A DNA stretch of 64,000 bases, from contig NZ_CP197245.1 of NCBI RefSeq assembly GCF_052076105.1, positions 496,001 to 560,000 on the forward strand. The letters run 5' to 3'. Numbering within the stretch: the first letter of the stretch is position 1; the number at the start of each line of letters is the position of its first letter. The DNA comes from Tardiphaga sp052076105. Its GTDB lineage: Bacteria > Pseudomonadota > Alphaproteobacteria > Rhizobiales > Xanthobacteraceae. Made by a program: the position numbers and the translations under genes. Positions 49,350 through 57,269 of this stretch are shown one piece after another. The notes under the pieces were generated by a model. That model was not told where the DNA came from and did no database searches. It saw nothing but the letters and a program-made list of their open reading frames with translations.

Positions 49350-49398
49350 GAGCATGATCTGATCCGAAAACCGGCGGCCACTTTTCGGGATCATGCTC
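49350..49398. repeat. 'GAGCATGATC' palindrome
   Basis: GAGCATGATC (49350-49359) and GATCATGCTC (49389-49398), with inner CCGAAAA/CTTTTCGG pairing. This compact palindrome is very common between genes of Bradyrhizobiaceae. Its right arm reaches the last base of the S49 peptidase stop codon. Confidence 0.85.
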
Positions 49399-50282
49399 TA
49401 AAAGCCGTATTTGGACCACATCGCGCGAGTCTCCAGCGCCGAGATCAGCTGCTCCGGCAACCCCGACAGGCCATCCACCGAGATCTGCGAGCCTGCTCCC
49501 GATTTGCGACCGAGCAGACCCGACAACATCCCTGTCGGCTGCGCGATCACCGGCATCTGCACCTTGTCGCCATAGCGCGCGCGCAGCACCGAGCGCAGAT
49601 CGCCGACGGCATCGCTGAGGCCGAGCGCGATGGATTTTTCGCCGGCCCAGTATTCGCCGGAGAACAACACATGCTCGGCACCCTTCAGCCTCGCACCGCG
49701 GCTCTCTTTCACGAGATTGATGAAGATCGTGTGGATCTCGCGCTGAAGCGATTTCAGCCGCGCCACATCATCGGGATCTTCCGGCAGGAACGGATCGAGC
49801 ATCGCCTTGTGCTCACCCGCCGTATAGAGACGCCGCTCAACACCGATCTTCCTGATCAGCTCCTGAAACCCGAAGGTGCCGCCAACGACGCCGATCGAGC
49901 CGACGATCGACGACGGATCGACGAAGATTTCGTCGCCCGCGCAGGCGATCATGTAACCGCCGGATGCGGCGACGTCCTCGACGAACACGAAGACCGGTAG
50001 TTTCTTCTCAGCAGCGAGCTGGCGAATGCGCTGATAGATCTGTCGCGACTGCACCGGCGAGCCGCCCGGCGAATTGATCACCAGCGCAACGGCCTTTGCA
50101 TTCCTGGTCGCGAATGCCTTGTCCAGCAGCCTTGCGACGCCTGCGAGCGACAATCCCGGACGCAGCGGCGTGACAGCGCCGATCGTGCCGGACAGACGCA
50201 CGACCGGAACGACTGCAGAGGCGCGACGGAAGCGCGCAGGCAGCAGCCTTGTGATCGCCGCTTTTATATTGGATTCGCTCAT
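49398..50282 (-). CDS. sppA: SppA-like S49 signal-peptide peptidase
   Basis: A 294-residue serine protease of the short SppA/SohB type. The catalytic serine lies in VEDVAASGGYMIACAGDEIF and the general-base lysine in ERRLYTAGEHKAMLDPF; VALVINSPGGSPVQSR is the conserved oxyanion-side motif. There is no clear membrane helix, so it may be cytosolic or peripherally attached. Family members degrade cleaved signal peptides. The ATG at 50282 is preceded by CGAGGAAATTCGA. It stands alone. Confidence 0.9.
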   Translation of the reverse strand: MSESNIKAAITRLLPARFRRASAVVPVVRLSGTIGAVTPLRPGLSLAGVARLLDKAFATRNAKAVALVINSPGGSPVQSRQIYQRIRQLAAEKKLPVFVFVEDVAASGGYMIACAGDEIFVDPSSIVGSIGVVGGTFGFQELIRKIGVERRLYTAGEHKAMLDPFLPEDPDDVARLKSLQREIHTIFINLVKESRGARLKGAEHVLFSGEYWAGEKSIALGLSDAVGDLRSVLRARYGDKVQMPVIAQPTGMLSGLLGRKSGAGSQISVDGLSGLPEQLISALETRAMWSKYGF

Positions 50283-50393
50283 TCGAATTTCCTCGACATT
50301 AACCAACTTTTATCACGCTGCTGTCATTGAACCGAGAGACGCTTTCAGCGTTTGAAAACCTTAACAGGCCTTTACGCCGCAGCGGGAGAAGAC

Positions 50394-50492
50394 ATGAAAA
50401 TCTATCTGCTCATGCTGATCATCGGCACGCTTCTGACAGCGATTCATTTCACGTCGGCGCCGCAGAAACGCTCCGAAACAGCTCCTCGATAA
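50394..50492 (+). CDS. 32-residue membrane microprotein
   Basis: MKIYLLMLIIGTLLTAIHFT, then SAPQKRSETAPR: one hydrophobic helix and a polar tail. The ribosome-binding site AGCGGGAGAAGAC directly precedes the ATG, which makes translation credible. It lies between the divergent S49 gene and the methyltransferase gene. No family was recognised. Confidence 0.5.
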   Translation: MKIYLLMLIIGTLLTAIHFTSAPQKRSETAPR

Positions 50493-50518
50493 ACCGACGC
50501 GATGAATTACGGCATCGC

Positions 50519-51283
50519 CTAAAGCGATGACCAAGGCAGAACCGCCTGCCCGGCCAGCACTTGCCGGATATGGAGATCAGGCGCGCCATTCGCATCCCGC
50601 AGAAAGATGCCCGGCTCAATTGCCGCAGGCGCACGCCCACCCTTTACGGCACGCACCAACACCCTGATTGCCGGCGCCGCCGCATCGCCATGGACCGGCA
50701 TGATTGCGATGCTGCCGAACCCGCGACCCAGCGCAGCCAGCACATCGGCCAGACCATCTGCACGCCAGATCAGCGTCAGCACGCCGCCGGATTTCAGCAC
50801 CCGGCGCGCGGCATGAATCCATGTCTGCAGCGTGTCTTCCGTCGCGACATGGGCAATCTCGCGCGATTTGTTCGGCGAGGCGCGATGGCGCGCGGGATCG
50901 TTGAAGGGCGGATTCATCAGCACCGCATCGGCGCTGTCTTGCGGCAGGCCTGCGGCAGCGAAAACATCGGCACTCGCAGCGATATCGAGCGTGACGATAT
51001 CCGCCGCGATACCGTTCGCTGTAGCATTTTCTCTCGCCAGTTCAGCGAGTTGCGGGTCGATCTCGACCAGTGTCAGGGACACCCCAGAGACACGTCTGGC
51101 CAGCGCCAGACCCGCCGTGCCCACACCTGATCCGAAATCGACGACCCTGTGACCGTCTTGCGCCGAGGTTGCAGCAGCCAGCAAAATCGCATCATGGCCG
51201 GCGCGATGACCGGATTTCGGCTGGCGCAGCCGCAACTGGCCACCCAGGAAGCCGTCCTCCGTGGTCACGATCGCGTCAGCCAT
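50519..51283 (-). CDS. TrmN6-like tRNA1(Val) adenine methyltransferase
   Basis: A 254-residue class-I methyltransferase. SAM motif I is RVVDFGSGVGTAGLALA, the acidic loop is TLVEIDPQLAELARENA, and the catalytic N6-adenine motif NPPF lies in ADAVLMNPPFNDPARH. E. coli TrmN6 modifies A37 of tRNA-Val; orthology is likely but not proven. The start MADAIVTTEDGFLGG is family-like. It follows the DUF2007 gene closely on the same strand (4 bp), forming an operon. Confidence 0.88.
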   Translation of the reverse strand: MADAIVTTEDGFLGGQLRLRQPKSGHRAGHDAILLAAATSAQDGHRVVDFGSGVGTAGLALARRVSGVSLTLVEIDPQLAELARENATANGIAADIVTLDIAASADVFAAAGLPQDSADAVLMNPPFNDPARHRASPNKSREIAHVATEDTLQTWIHAARRVLKSGGVLTLIWRADGLADVLAALGRGFGSIAIMPVHGDAAAPAIRVLVRAVKGGRAPAAIEPGIFLRDANGAPDLHIRQVLAGQAVLPWSSL

Positions 51284-51287
51284 AAAC

Positions 51288-51515
51288 CTAGTCCTGAACC
51301 CGCAATTCGTGCGCCAGCCCGGCCTCCGTCAACACCCGGCGCGCCTGCAGGTCGTCGTCCTCATGCACCAGAATCCGGCGCGGAATGATGCCCAGCGATC
51401 CCTCGATCACGCTCATATTCTGGTCCAGCACCAGATGGTGGATATTCGCGCCGTCGAGCAGCGCGCCCACCGCCGAGACCAGCACCATATCGTTCGTCCG
51501 CATGATTTCGCGCAA
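51288..51515 (-). CDS. DUF2007 domain protein
   Basis: A 75-residue protein: (M)REIMRTNDMVLVSAVGALLD, then NIHHLVLDQNMSVIEGSLGI and PRRILVHEDDDLQARRVL, the DUF2007 'putative signal transducing protein' core of two beta-alpha-beta units. The start codon appears to be TTG (51513-51515), with GGGAGCGACCTCCAA before it; the ATG 12 bp later is the alternative. It is the first gene of an operon with the methyltransferase. Function is unknown. Confidence 0.8.
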   Translation of the reverse strand: MREIMRTNDMVLVSAVGALLDGANIHHLVLDQNMSVIEGSLGIIPRRILVHEDDDLQARRVLTEAGLAHELRVQD

Positions 51516-51751
51516 TTGGAGGTCGCTCCCTGTCAGTAACCGGGTGTGTATCTATGGGGAAGTCAAGGTTCCGATGCCCTTGCCGCGCCGCTGCGCAGTT
51601 TCTATTGTGCGGCCCGATATCGGTCGACGGCAATTCAGCAGATGGGGACACCTGTTTTCAACGTGAATTCGCCCTATTTGGATATAAGCGCTGCCAGTGC
51701 CTGCCTTTTTTATGGCCCGACAAAGCGCCCTTGTAATTCGGAGAGCCCAGC

Positions 51752-52762
51752 GTGGCGGTGATTGTTCCCTTCGAGAGTCACGCGACAGCGTCGATCGACC
51801 AGTTGGTCAGCCTTGTCGCCCCTGACATGGAGCGCGTCAATGCGACGATCCTGTCGCGGACCGGCTCGGAAGTCACCATGATCCCCGAGGTCGCCAACCA
51901 CCTGATCTCCTCGGGCGGCAAGCGGCTGCGCCCGATGCTAACGCTCGCGATGGCCAACCTCACCGGCTACACCGGCGACGGCCATATCAAGCTCGCCGCC
52001 TCCGTCGAATTCATGCACACCGCAACGCTCCTGCATGATGACGTGGTCGACCAGAGCGAACTGCGCCGTGGCAAGCTGTCCGCGCGCATGCTGTGGGGTA
52101 ACGAGGCCAGCGTTCTCGTGGGCGACTTCCTCCTCGGCCAGGCCTTCCGCATGATGGTCGAAGTCGGCTCGCTGCGCGCGCTCGATATTCTCTCTTCGGC
52201 TGCTGCGACGATCGCCGAAGGCGAAGTGATGCAGCTCGCCGCCGCCAAGAACACCGCTACCACCGAAGACGAATATCTCGCCGTCATCCGTGGCAAGACG
52301 GCCGAGCTGTTTGCCGCCGCCTGCGAAGTCGGCCCGGTGATCGCCAACCGTCCGAAGGCCGAACAGACTGCCTGCCGTTCGGTCGGCATGAATCTCGGCA
52401 TCGCCTTCCAGCTCATCGACGACGTGCTCGATTACGGCGGCAAGGCCGCCAAGCTCGGCAAGAACGTCGGCGACGATTTCCGCGAGGGCAAGATCACACT
52501 GCCCGTGGTGCTCGCCTTCCGCCGCGGCAACGATGCCGAGCGTGAATTCTGGATCAAGGCGCTGGAGCGCGGCGAGATCGGCGAAGGCGATCTCGATCAC
52601 GCCATCGGCCTGATGACCAAGCACCGCGCGCTGGAAGACACGATCAGCCGCGCCCAGCATTACGGCGCCATGGCCGTAGATGCGCTGGCGCTGTTCCCGT
52701 CATCGCCGATGAAGACCGCGCTGGAGCAGGTCGTCGCGTTCTGTCTGGCACGGACGCACTAA
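51752..52762 (+). CDS. ispB: Octaprenyl/polyprenyl diphosphate synthase
   Basis: A 336-residue trans-prenyltransferase making the side chain of ubiquinone. The first aspartate-rich motif is LLHDDVVDQSELRRG, the second FQLIDDVLDYGGKAAKLGKN; GGKRLRPML is the isopentenyl-diphosphate site. The start (GTG, VAVIVPFESHAT...) at 51752 is preceded by GGAGAGCCCAGC. The gene is complete and ends LARTH-stop; its last 105 bp are repeated, with decay, at 55297-55401. It is divergent from the DUF2007 operon and convergent with the oxidoreductase gene 10 bp away. Confidence 0.95.
   Translation: MAVIVPFESHATASIDQLVSLVAPDMERVNATILSRTGSEVTMIPEVANHLISSGGKRLRPMLTLAMANLTGYTGDGHIKLAASVEFMHTATLLHDDVVDQSELRRGKLSARMLWGNEASVLVGDFLLGQAFRMMVEVGSLRALDILSSAAATIAEGEVMQLAAAKNTATTEDEYLAVIRGKTAELFAAACEVGPVIANRPKAEQTACRSVGMNLGIAFQLIDDVLDYGGKAAKLGKNVGDDFREGKITLPVVLAFRRGNDAEREFWIKALERGEIGEGDLDHAIGLMTKHRALEDTISRAQHYGAMAVDALALFPSSPMKTALEQVVAFCLARTH
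52658..52762 (+). repeat. Direct repeat, copy A (end of ispB)
   Basis: The last 35 codons of ispB (HYGAMAVDALALFPSSPMKT and on to the stop). Copy B is at 55297-55401 in the same orientation. My base-by-base alignment finds 17 mismatches in 105, about 84% identity. Confidence 0.9.
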
Positions 52763-52772
52763 GAGCCAGACG

Positions 52773-53774
52773 TCACTGCACCGCGATGACGACCTTGCCC
52801 TTCGCGCGGCCGGTCTCGACATAAGCCAGCGCATCCCCGGTGTTCTCGAACGGGAACACTTTGTCGACGACCGGCCGGATCACGCCGGCTTCGATCAGGG
52901 ACGTAATCTCGCTCAACTGCTGCCCCTGCGCGCGCATGAACAGGAATGAATAGCCTACGCCGAGGCGCTTGGCCTTTTTCCTCACGCCGCGGCTCAGCAG
53001 GCGCATGACCAGTTTCAGGAACAGGTTCATACCGGCTTCCCTGGCGAAGGCCGGATCTGGCGGACCAGAAATAGAGATGAGCTGGCCCCCCGGCTTGAGC
53101 ACACCCAGAGATGTATCGAGCGTCTTGGGATCCTGACTGTTCAGCACAAGATCGTAGCCGGACAGGACCTTCCCGATATCCTGCGTGTTGTAGTCGATGA
53201 CCACATCCGCCCCAAGACTTTTAACCAGTTCGGCATTCCGTGCACTGGTCGTCGTGGCAACTGTCGCGCCAAGATGCTTGGCGAGCTGGATGGCAAAAGT
53301 TCCGACACCGCCGGAGCCGGCCTGAATGAAGACCTTCTGGCCGGGCTTCACCTTGCCCACTTCGACCAGCGCCTGCCATGCCGTCAGCCCCACCAGCGGG
53401 ATGGACGCCGCTTCCGCCATGCTGAGGTTCTTGGGCTTCAGCGCTACATCGGCTTCATTGATGGCAATGAATTCGGCGAATGTACCGATCCGATGATCGC
53501 GCGGCCGCGCATAGACTTCGTCGCCCACCTTGAACCGGCTGGACCTGGATCCAGTCCTGACAACCGTTCCGGCGACGTCGTGCCCCAGGACGAAGGGTGG
53601 ACGATAGGGAAGAATAAGCTTGAACTCTCCGTCCCGTAGCTTGGAGTCCAGCAGGTTCACGGCCGTGGCGTGAATCCGGACCAGAACATCGGTGTCCTGC
53701 ACGTCCGGTTCGGGCACGTTGGCCAGGCGCAGGGCGCCCTTCTTCTTATACTTATCAACGACGAATGCCTTCAC
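52773..53774 (-). CDS. NAD(P)-dependent quinone oxidoreductase-like MDR enzyme
   Basis: A 333-residue zinc-free medium-chain oxidoreductase. Opening MKAFVVDKYKKKGALRLANV and the domain junction PLVGLTAWQALVEVGKVKPG are typical; the Rossmann motif is VFIQAGSGGVGTFAIQLAKH. Such enzymes reduce quinones or enones with NADPH. Codon choice (more AAG/AAA, several rare codons) is slightly unlike ispB. It lies 21 bp downstream of the hydrolase gene on the same strand and both are divergent from the HxlR gene. Confidence 0.88.
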   Translation of the reverse strand: MKAFVVDKYKKKGALRLANVPEPDVQDTDVLVRIHATAVNLLDSKLRDGEFKLILPYRPPFVLGHDVAGTVVRTGSRSSRFKVGDEVYARPRDHRIGTFAEFIAINEADVALKPKNLSMAEAASIPLVGLTAWQALVEVGKVKPGQKVFIQAGSGGVGTFAIQLAKHLGATVATTTSARNAELVKSLGADVVIDYNTQDIGKVLSGYDLVLNSQDPKTLDTSLGVLKPGGQLISISGPPDPAFAREAGMNLFLKLVMRLLSRGVRKKAKRLGVGYSFLFMRAQGQQLSEITSLIEAGVIRPVVDKVFPFENTGDALAYVETGRAKGKVVIAVQ

Positions 53775-53795
53775 GGGCTTTTCTCCAATCTCAAG

Positions 53796-54671
53796 TTAGC
53801 AGCGGCGCCAGTCGCTCAGGAAGGAAAGAGCCTTCGGCACGAAGTCGGTGTAGTGCTGGAATATCCCGCCATGCCCGGCGTCGTCGTAGATCACCAGTTG
53901 TGCTCCGGGGATGCGTTGGGCCATGTCAGTGCTGTTCACGGTCGGGACCATGATGTCGTTGTCGCCATTCGCAATCAGGACCGGGATCTTGATACGGCCG
54001 AGATCCTGAGGCGCCTGTCGGCCCCAGGCTTTGATCGCCTTGAGCTGCCGCAAGAAAGCGCTGGGCGTCAGCCCCTTGTCCTTGTCCGCCTTGCGTTCCT
54101 TCAGCCGGTTCAGAAAGGCTTTCGCGGCCTTGCGGCCATTGGCCGTCGACGTGAAGAACAGATAAAATTTCGGGTCGCGCAGCGTCAGCAGACCTTTGAT
54201 CATGAGCGGCCATGACACCGTTCCCACTTTGTCGATACCTGTGCCGCCCGCCGGGCCCGTGCCGGTGAGAATGAGTTTTCGCACGAGGTCAGGTGCTTTC
54301 AGCGCAATGTCCTGCGCCACAAATCCGCCGAGGGAAAAGCCAAGTAGATCGACTTTCTCGAAACCCAACGCGCGGATCAGGGCAATCGCGTCGCGCGCCA
54401 TCTCGTCGATGGTCACAGGCGCCGTTCCGCCCGACGCACCGATGCCCCGGTAGTCGGTCGCGATCACGCGATGTTTGCTGGCGAGACCGTCAACGATCCG
54501 CGGATCGAAATTGTCCAGCACCGCGCCCCAATGGTTGAGGAGAATGAGCGGCACGCCGCCCCGGGCGCCCAAATCTCGATAGGCAAAAGCAGTCCCCCCG
54601 ACGTTGATGGAAAGATTGGGCGCCTCAATGTAGCGCGCGCCCGATCCGGCGTTGCTGGGAGCATTAGTCAT
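53796..54671 (-). CDS. Alpha/beta hydrolase
   Basis: A 291-residue alpha/beta hydrolase. The oxyanion region is LILLNHWGAVLDNFD, the nucleophile elbow LLGFSLGGFVAQ, and the catalytic His lies in IYDDAGHGGIFQ, with Asp in IANGDNDIMVPT. It is close to the haloperoxidase/esterase-like group; substrate unknown. The start at 54671 (MTNAPSNAGSG) is preferred; ATG at 54683 or TTG at 54704 are alternatives. It forms an operon with the MDR gene and is divergent from the HxlR regulator, a typical redox-stress arrangement. Confidence 0.85.
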   Translation of the reverse strand: MTNAPSNAGSGARYIEAPNLSINVGGTAFAYRDLGARGGVPLILLNHWGAVLDNFDPRIVDGLASKHRVIATDYRGIGASGGTAPVTIDEMARDAIALIRALGFEKVDLLGFSLGGFVAQDIALKAPDLVRKLILTGTGPAGGTGIDKVGTVSWPLMIKGLLTLRDPKFYLFFTSTANGRKAAKAFLNRLKERKADKDKGLTPSAFLRQLKAIKAWGRQAPQDLGRIKIPVLIANGDNDIMVPTVNSTDMAQRIPGAQLVIYDDAGHGGIFQHYTDFVPKALSFLSDWRRC

Positions 54672-54811
54672 TGTTTGCCCCATCGCGCCGCGGCGCTCGG
54701 GCAATCATTAGCCTAATACCGGAGGAAGCTCCCGTTACCAGGGCAATGCCGCATTCTGTCTTGCTCATCGGCTTTCGGTCATTTTGTCATGGAACATCGA
54801 TGAACCGTCAG

Positions 54812-54842
54812 TTACTATCGAATCAATAGTAAGTCACTACTA
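54812..54842. promoter_or_regulatory. Probable HxlR operator (overlapping inverted repeats)
   Basis: TTACTAT-N7-ATAGTAA (54812-54832) overlaps TAGTA-N6-TACTA (54827-54842), midway between the hydrolase start and the HxlR start. HxlR/YodB-type regulators bind TACTA-like inverted repeats, so this is a good candidate site for the adjacent regulator. Confidence 0.7.
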
Positions 54843-54855
54843 AAAAGATACCGAT

Positions 54856-55287
54856 ATGAAGAATCTTTCGGAGCAGCCATGCCTGATCGCCCGGAGCCTC
54901 GCGATTGTGGGGGACGCATGGAGCATGCTGATCATGCGCGACGCCCATGCCGGGCTGACCCGCTTCGATGATTTCCGCAAAAGCCTCGGTATCGCCCCGA
55001 CAATGCTGACGGGGCGGCTGTCAGCGCTGACCGAGGAGGGACTGCTGGAGAAACGCCGCTATTCCGAGCGTCCGCCACGAGACGAATATGTGCTGACGGA
55101 AGCCGGCCGCGACTTTCTGCCGGTGCTGTTTGCGATCGGCGCGTGGGGACGCAAGCATCGCGCTGGGGGCGAGGTGACCCGCTTTTACGACGTCGAAACC
55201 GGAACGGAGATCGATGCCGTCACCATCGACCGTGCGACCGGCGCTCCGGTTGGAACGCGCCCCATTCGTGTTGCTACACCTGAATGA
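54856..55287 (+). CDS. HxlR family transcriptional regulator
   Basis: A 143-residue winged-helix regulator. The HxlR core reads PCLIARSLAIVGDAWSMLIM (with the near-N-terminal Cys of the family at position 9), FDDFRKSLGIAPTMLTGRLS and LEKRRYSERPPRDEYVLTEA. Some relatives sense electrophiles or oxidants through that cysteine. It is divergent from the hydrolase/MDR operon with paired TACTA-type inverted repeats in between. It ends 9 bp before the decayed ispB fragment. Confidence 0.92.
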   Translation: MKNLSEQPCLIARSLAIVGDAWSMLIMRDAHAGLTRFDDFRKSLGIAPTMLTGRLSALTEEGLLEKRRYSERPPRDEYVLTEAGRDFLPVLFAIGAWGRKHRAGGEVTRFYDVETGTEIDAVTIDRATGAPVGTRPIRVATPE

Positions 55288-55296
55288 GCCGCGCGG

Positions 55297-55401
55297 CATT
55301 ACGGCGCCATGGCCGTCGATACACTGGCGCTGCTTCCGTCGTCACCGATGAAGACCGCACTGGAGCAGGTCGTGACGCTCCGCCTTGCGTGGACGCACCA
55401 A
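55297..55401 (+). pseudogene. Decayed second copy of the ispB 3' end
   Basis: In frame it reads HYGAMAVDTLALLPSSPMKT and on through ALEQVVTLRLAWTHQ, i.e. the last 35 codons of ispB with the stop changed to CAA. It is about 84% identical to 52658-52762 and in the same orientation. No other part of ispB is here. It marks the far side of the HxlR/hydrolase/MDR cassette. Confidence 0.9.
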
Positions 55402-55420
55402 GGCCTCGTCACATCACCGG

Positions 55421-56311
55421 TCAAGCGACAGCGCGTGCCTTCTCCCGCGCCGCCTCGATATCGCGTACCGGCGGTGCACCGAACATGCGGCCATATTCCC
55501 GCGTGAATTGCGGCACGCTCTCATAACCGACGGCGAAGGCCGCACTGCTAGCGGTCGCGCCCTCCCACAGCATCAGCCGCCGCGCCTCAATCAGGCGCAA
55601 CTGTTTCTGAAACTGCAGCGGCGTGAGTGACGTCACCGTGCGAAAATGCTGGTGAAATGACGACGGGCTCATCCCCGCGACATCTGCCAGGCGTTCGACC
55701 AGCACGGGCCGTGCGAATTCAGCACGCAACACCGCGACCGCGCGCCCGATACGCTGCGCGTGGCTGTCCGGCCAGCCGAGCCGTCGGATTGCCGGTCCGT
55801 GGCGACCAGCCAGAAGCCAGTAGTGCATCTCACGCACAAGCTGCGCGCGCAGCACCGGCAGCGAGGATGGCCTATCGAGCAGACGCATCAGCCGTAACGC
55901 GGCATCGGCCACCTCGGCTTCAGTGGGCTCGACCCGCACAGGCACGTAGTCGGCCGCAGGCTCGTCCTTCATCTCCAGCATCAGTTCCGCAATGACTGCC
56001 AGATCAAGATCAAACACCAGCGAGAGATAGGGCGCAGTAACGCTCGCCCGCGTGATCTGGCTAACAATCGGGACATCGGCCGTGATGATCAGCGAATCCC
56101 CGGCGGCGAAGGCAAAGCTCTCCGTCCCCATGGTGACATGCTTCGTGCCCTGCACGACGAGGCAGACGAGCGGCTGGAAGATCGCATGGACAATATCGCT
56201 GGGCGCAGTTGCGCGCACGGCTGCAAGGCCGAGGATCGGCGTGACCGCGATACCGGCGCTATCGGCATGTGTTTCCGTGTAACGGCGAACAGCATTGAGA
56301 AGCGTGGTCAT
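55421..56311 (-). CDS. AraC family transcriptional regulator
   Basis: A 296-residue regulator. The N-terminal AraC-type ligand domain (ILGLAAVRATAPSDIVHAIF, PLVCLVVQGTKHVTMG) is followed by two helix-turn-helix units: RLADVAGMSPSSFHQHFRTV with TSLTPLQFQKQLRLIEARRL, then AFAVGYESVPQFTREYGRMF. This is the AraC_N (PF06719) subgroup often found next to short-chain dehydrogenase genes. It is divergent from such a gene (56445), its probable target. The 3' end lies 19 bp past the ispB remnant. Confidence 0.92.
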   Translation of the reverse strand: MTTLLNAVRRYTETHADSAGIAVTPILGLAAVRATAPSDIVHAIFQPLVCLVVQGTKHVTMGTESFAFAAGDSLIITADVPIVSQITRASVTAPYLSLVFDLDLAVIAELMLEMKDEPAADYVPVRVEPTEAEVADAALRLMRLLDRPSSLPVLRAQLVREMHYWLLAGRHGPAIRRLGWPDSHAQRIGRAVAVLRAEFARPVLVERLADVAGMSPSSFHQHFRTVTSLTPLQFQKQLRLIEARRLMLWEGATASSAAFAVGYESVPQFTREYGRMFGAPPVRDIEAAREKARAVA

Positions 56312-56444
56312 GACGTCCAGCCTACATCATCGGCAACGCAGCTGCGCACGATTTTGGAGGAATAGGCAAGGAACGTCGAGCTTCGGGCAACCGGACCCGG
56401 TTCTCCGGCGCGATATCGGGATGGTCACACCACAGGAACTGACC

Positions 56445-57200
56445 ATGACCAAAATCACCCTCGTCACCGGAGCCAGCCGCGGCCTCGGCCGCAACACCGC
56501 CCTCAACATCGCCCGTCGTGGCGGCGATGTCATCCTCACCTATCAAAGCCGCAGCGAGGATGCGCAGGCGGTCGTCGCGGACATCCAGCGTATGGGCCGA
56601 AAGGCGGTCGCGCTTCAACTCGACACCGGCAAGGTGGCAGGCTTCGCGGATTTTGCCGAGCGTCTGCGGACAGCGCTACGCGACACCTGGTCCCGCGAGA
56701 CATTCGACCATCTCGTGAACAACGCCGGACACGGCGATTATGCGCTGATCTCCGATACCACGGAGTCGCAATTCGACGGGCTGGTGAACGTCCATTTCAA
56801 GGGCGTGTTCTTTCTCACGCAGACACTGCTGCCACTGATCGCGGACGGCGGCCGCATCGTGAACCTGTCGTCCGGTCTTACGCGGATGTGCCTGCCTGGC
56901 TATGCCGCATATGCCGCGATGAAGGGCGCCATTGAGGTCATGACGATGTATATGGCCAAGGAACTGGGCCGCCGCCGGATCACCGTGAACACGGTCGCGC
57001 CCGGCGCAATCGAAACCGATTTCGGCGGAGGCGCCGTGCGTGACAATCCGGACATCAACAAGACGATCGCCGGCATGACCGCTCTTGGCCGCGTCGGCCT
57101 GCCCGACGATATCGGGCCTATGATCGCGAGCCTGCTGTCGGAGGATCATCGCTGGGTGAACGCACAGCGGATCGAGGTATCGGGCGGACAGGGGCTGTAG
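56445..57200 (+). CDS. Short-chain dehydrogenase/reductase (SDR)
   Basis: A 251-residue classical SDR: cofactor motif TGASRGLG (residues 8-15), NNAG in DHLVNNAGHGDYAL, catalytic Ser in VNLSSGLTRM, and Tyr-x3-Lys in YAAYAAMKGAIEV. The C-terminal VNAQRIEVSGGQGL is standard. NADP(H) preference is suggested by the Arg after the glycine motif. The ATG at 56445 follows ACAGGAACTGACC. It is divergent from the AraC gene and ends before a bidirectional terminator. Substrate unknown. Confidence 0.9.
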   Translation: MTKITLVTGASRGLGRNTALNIARRGGDVILTYQSRSEDAQAVVADIQRMGRKAVALQLDTGKVAGFADFAERLRTALRDTWSRETFDHLVNNAGHGDYALISDTTESQFDGLVNVHFKGVFFLTQTLLPLIADGGRIVNLSSGLTRMCLPGYAAYAAMKGAIEVMTMYMAKELGRRRITVNTVAPGAIETDFGGGAVRDNPDINKTIAGMTALGRVGLPDDIGPMIASLLSEDHRWVNAQRIEVSGGQGL

Positions 57201-57208
57201 ACAAAACA

Positions 57209-57237
57209 ATCCCGGCGCTGACGAACGGCGCCGGGAT
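57209..57237. terminator. Bidirectional terminator
   Basis: ATCCCGGCGC (57209-57218) pairs perfectly with GCGCCGGGAT (57228-57237); loop of 9. It sits between the convergent SDR and hydrolase genes. Confidence 0.85.
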
Positions 57238-57269
57238 GCGTTTCGCATATTCACGTTGTTGGTCTGATT

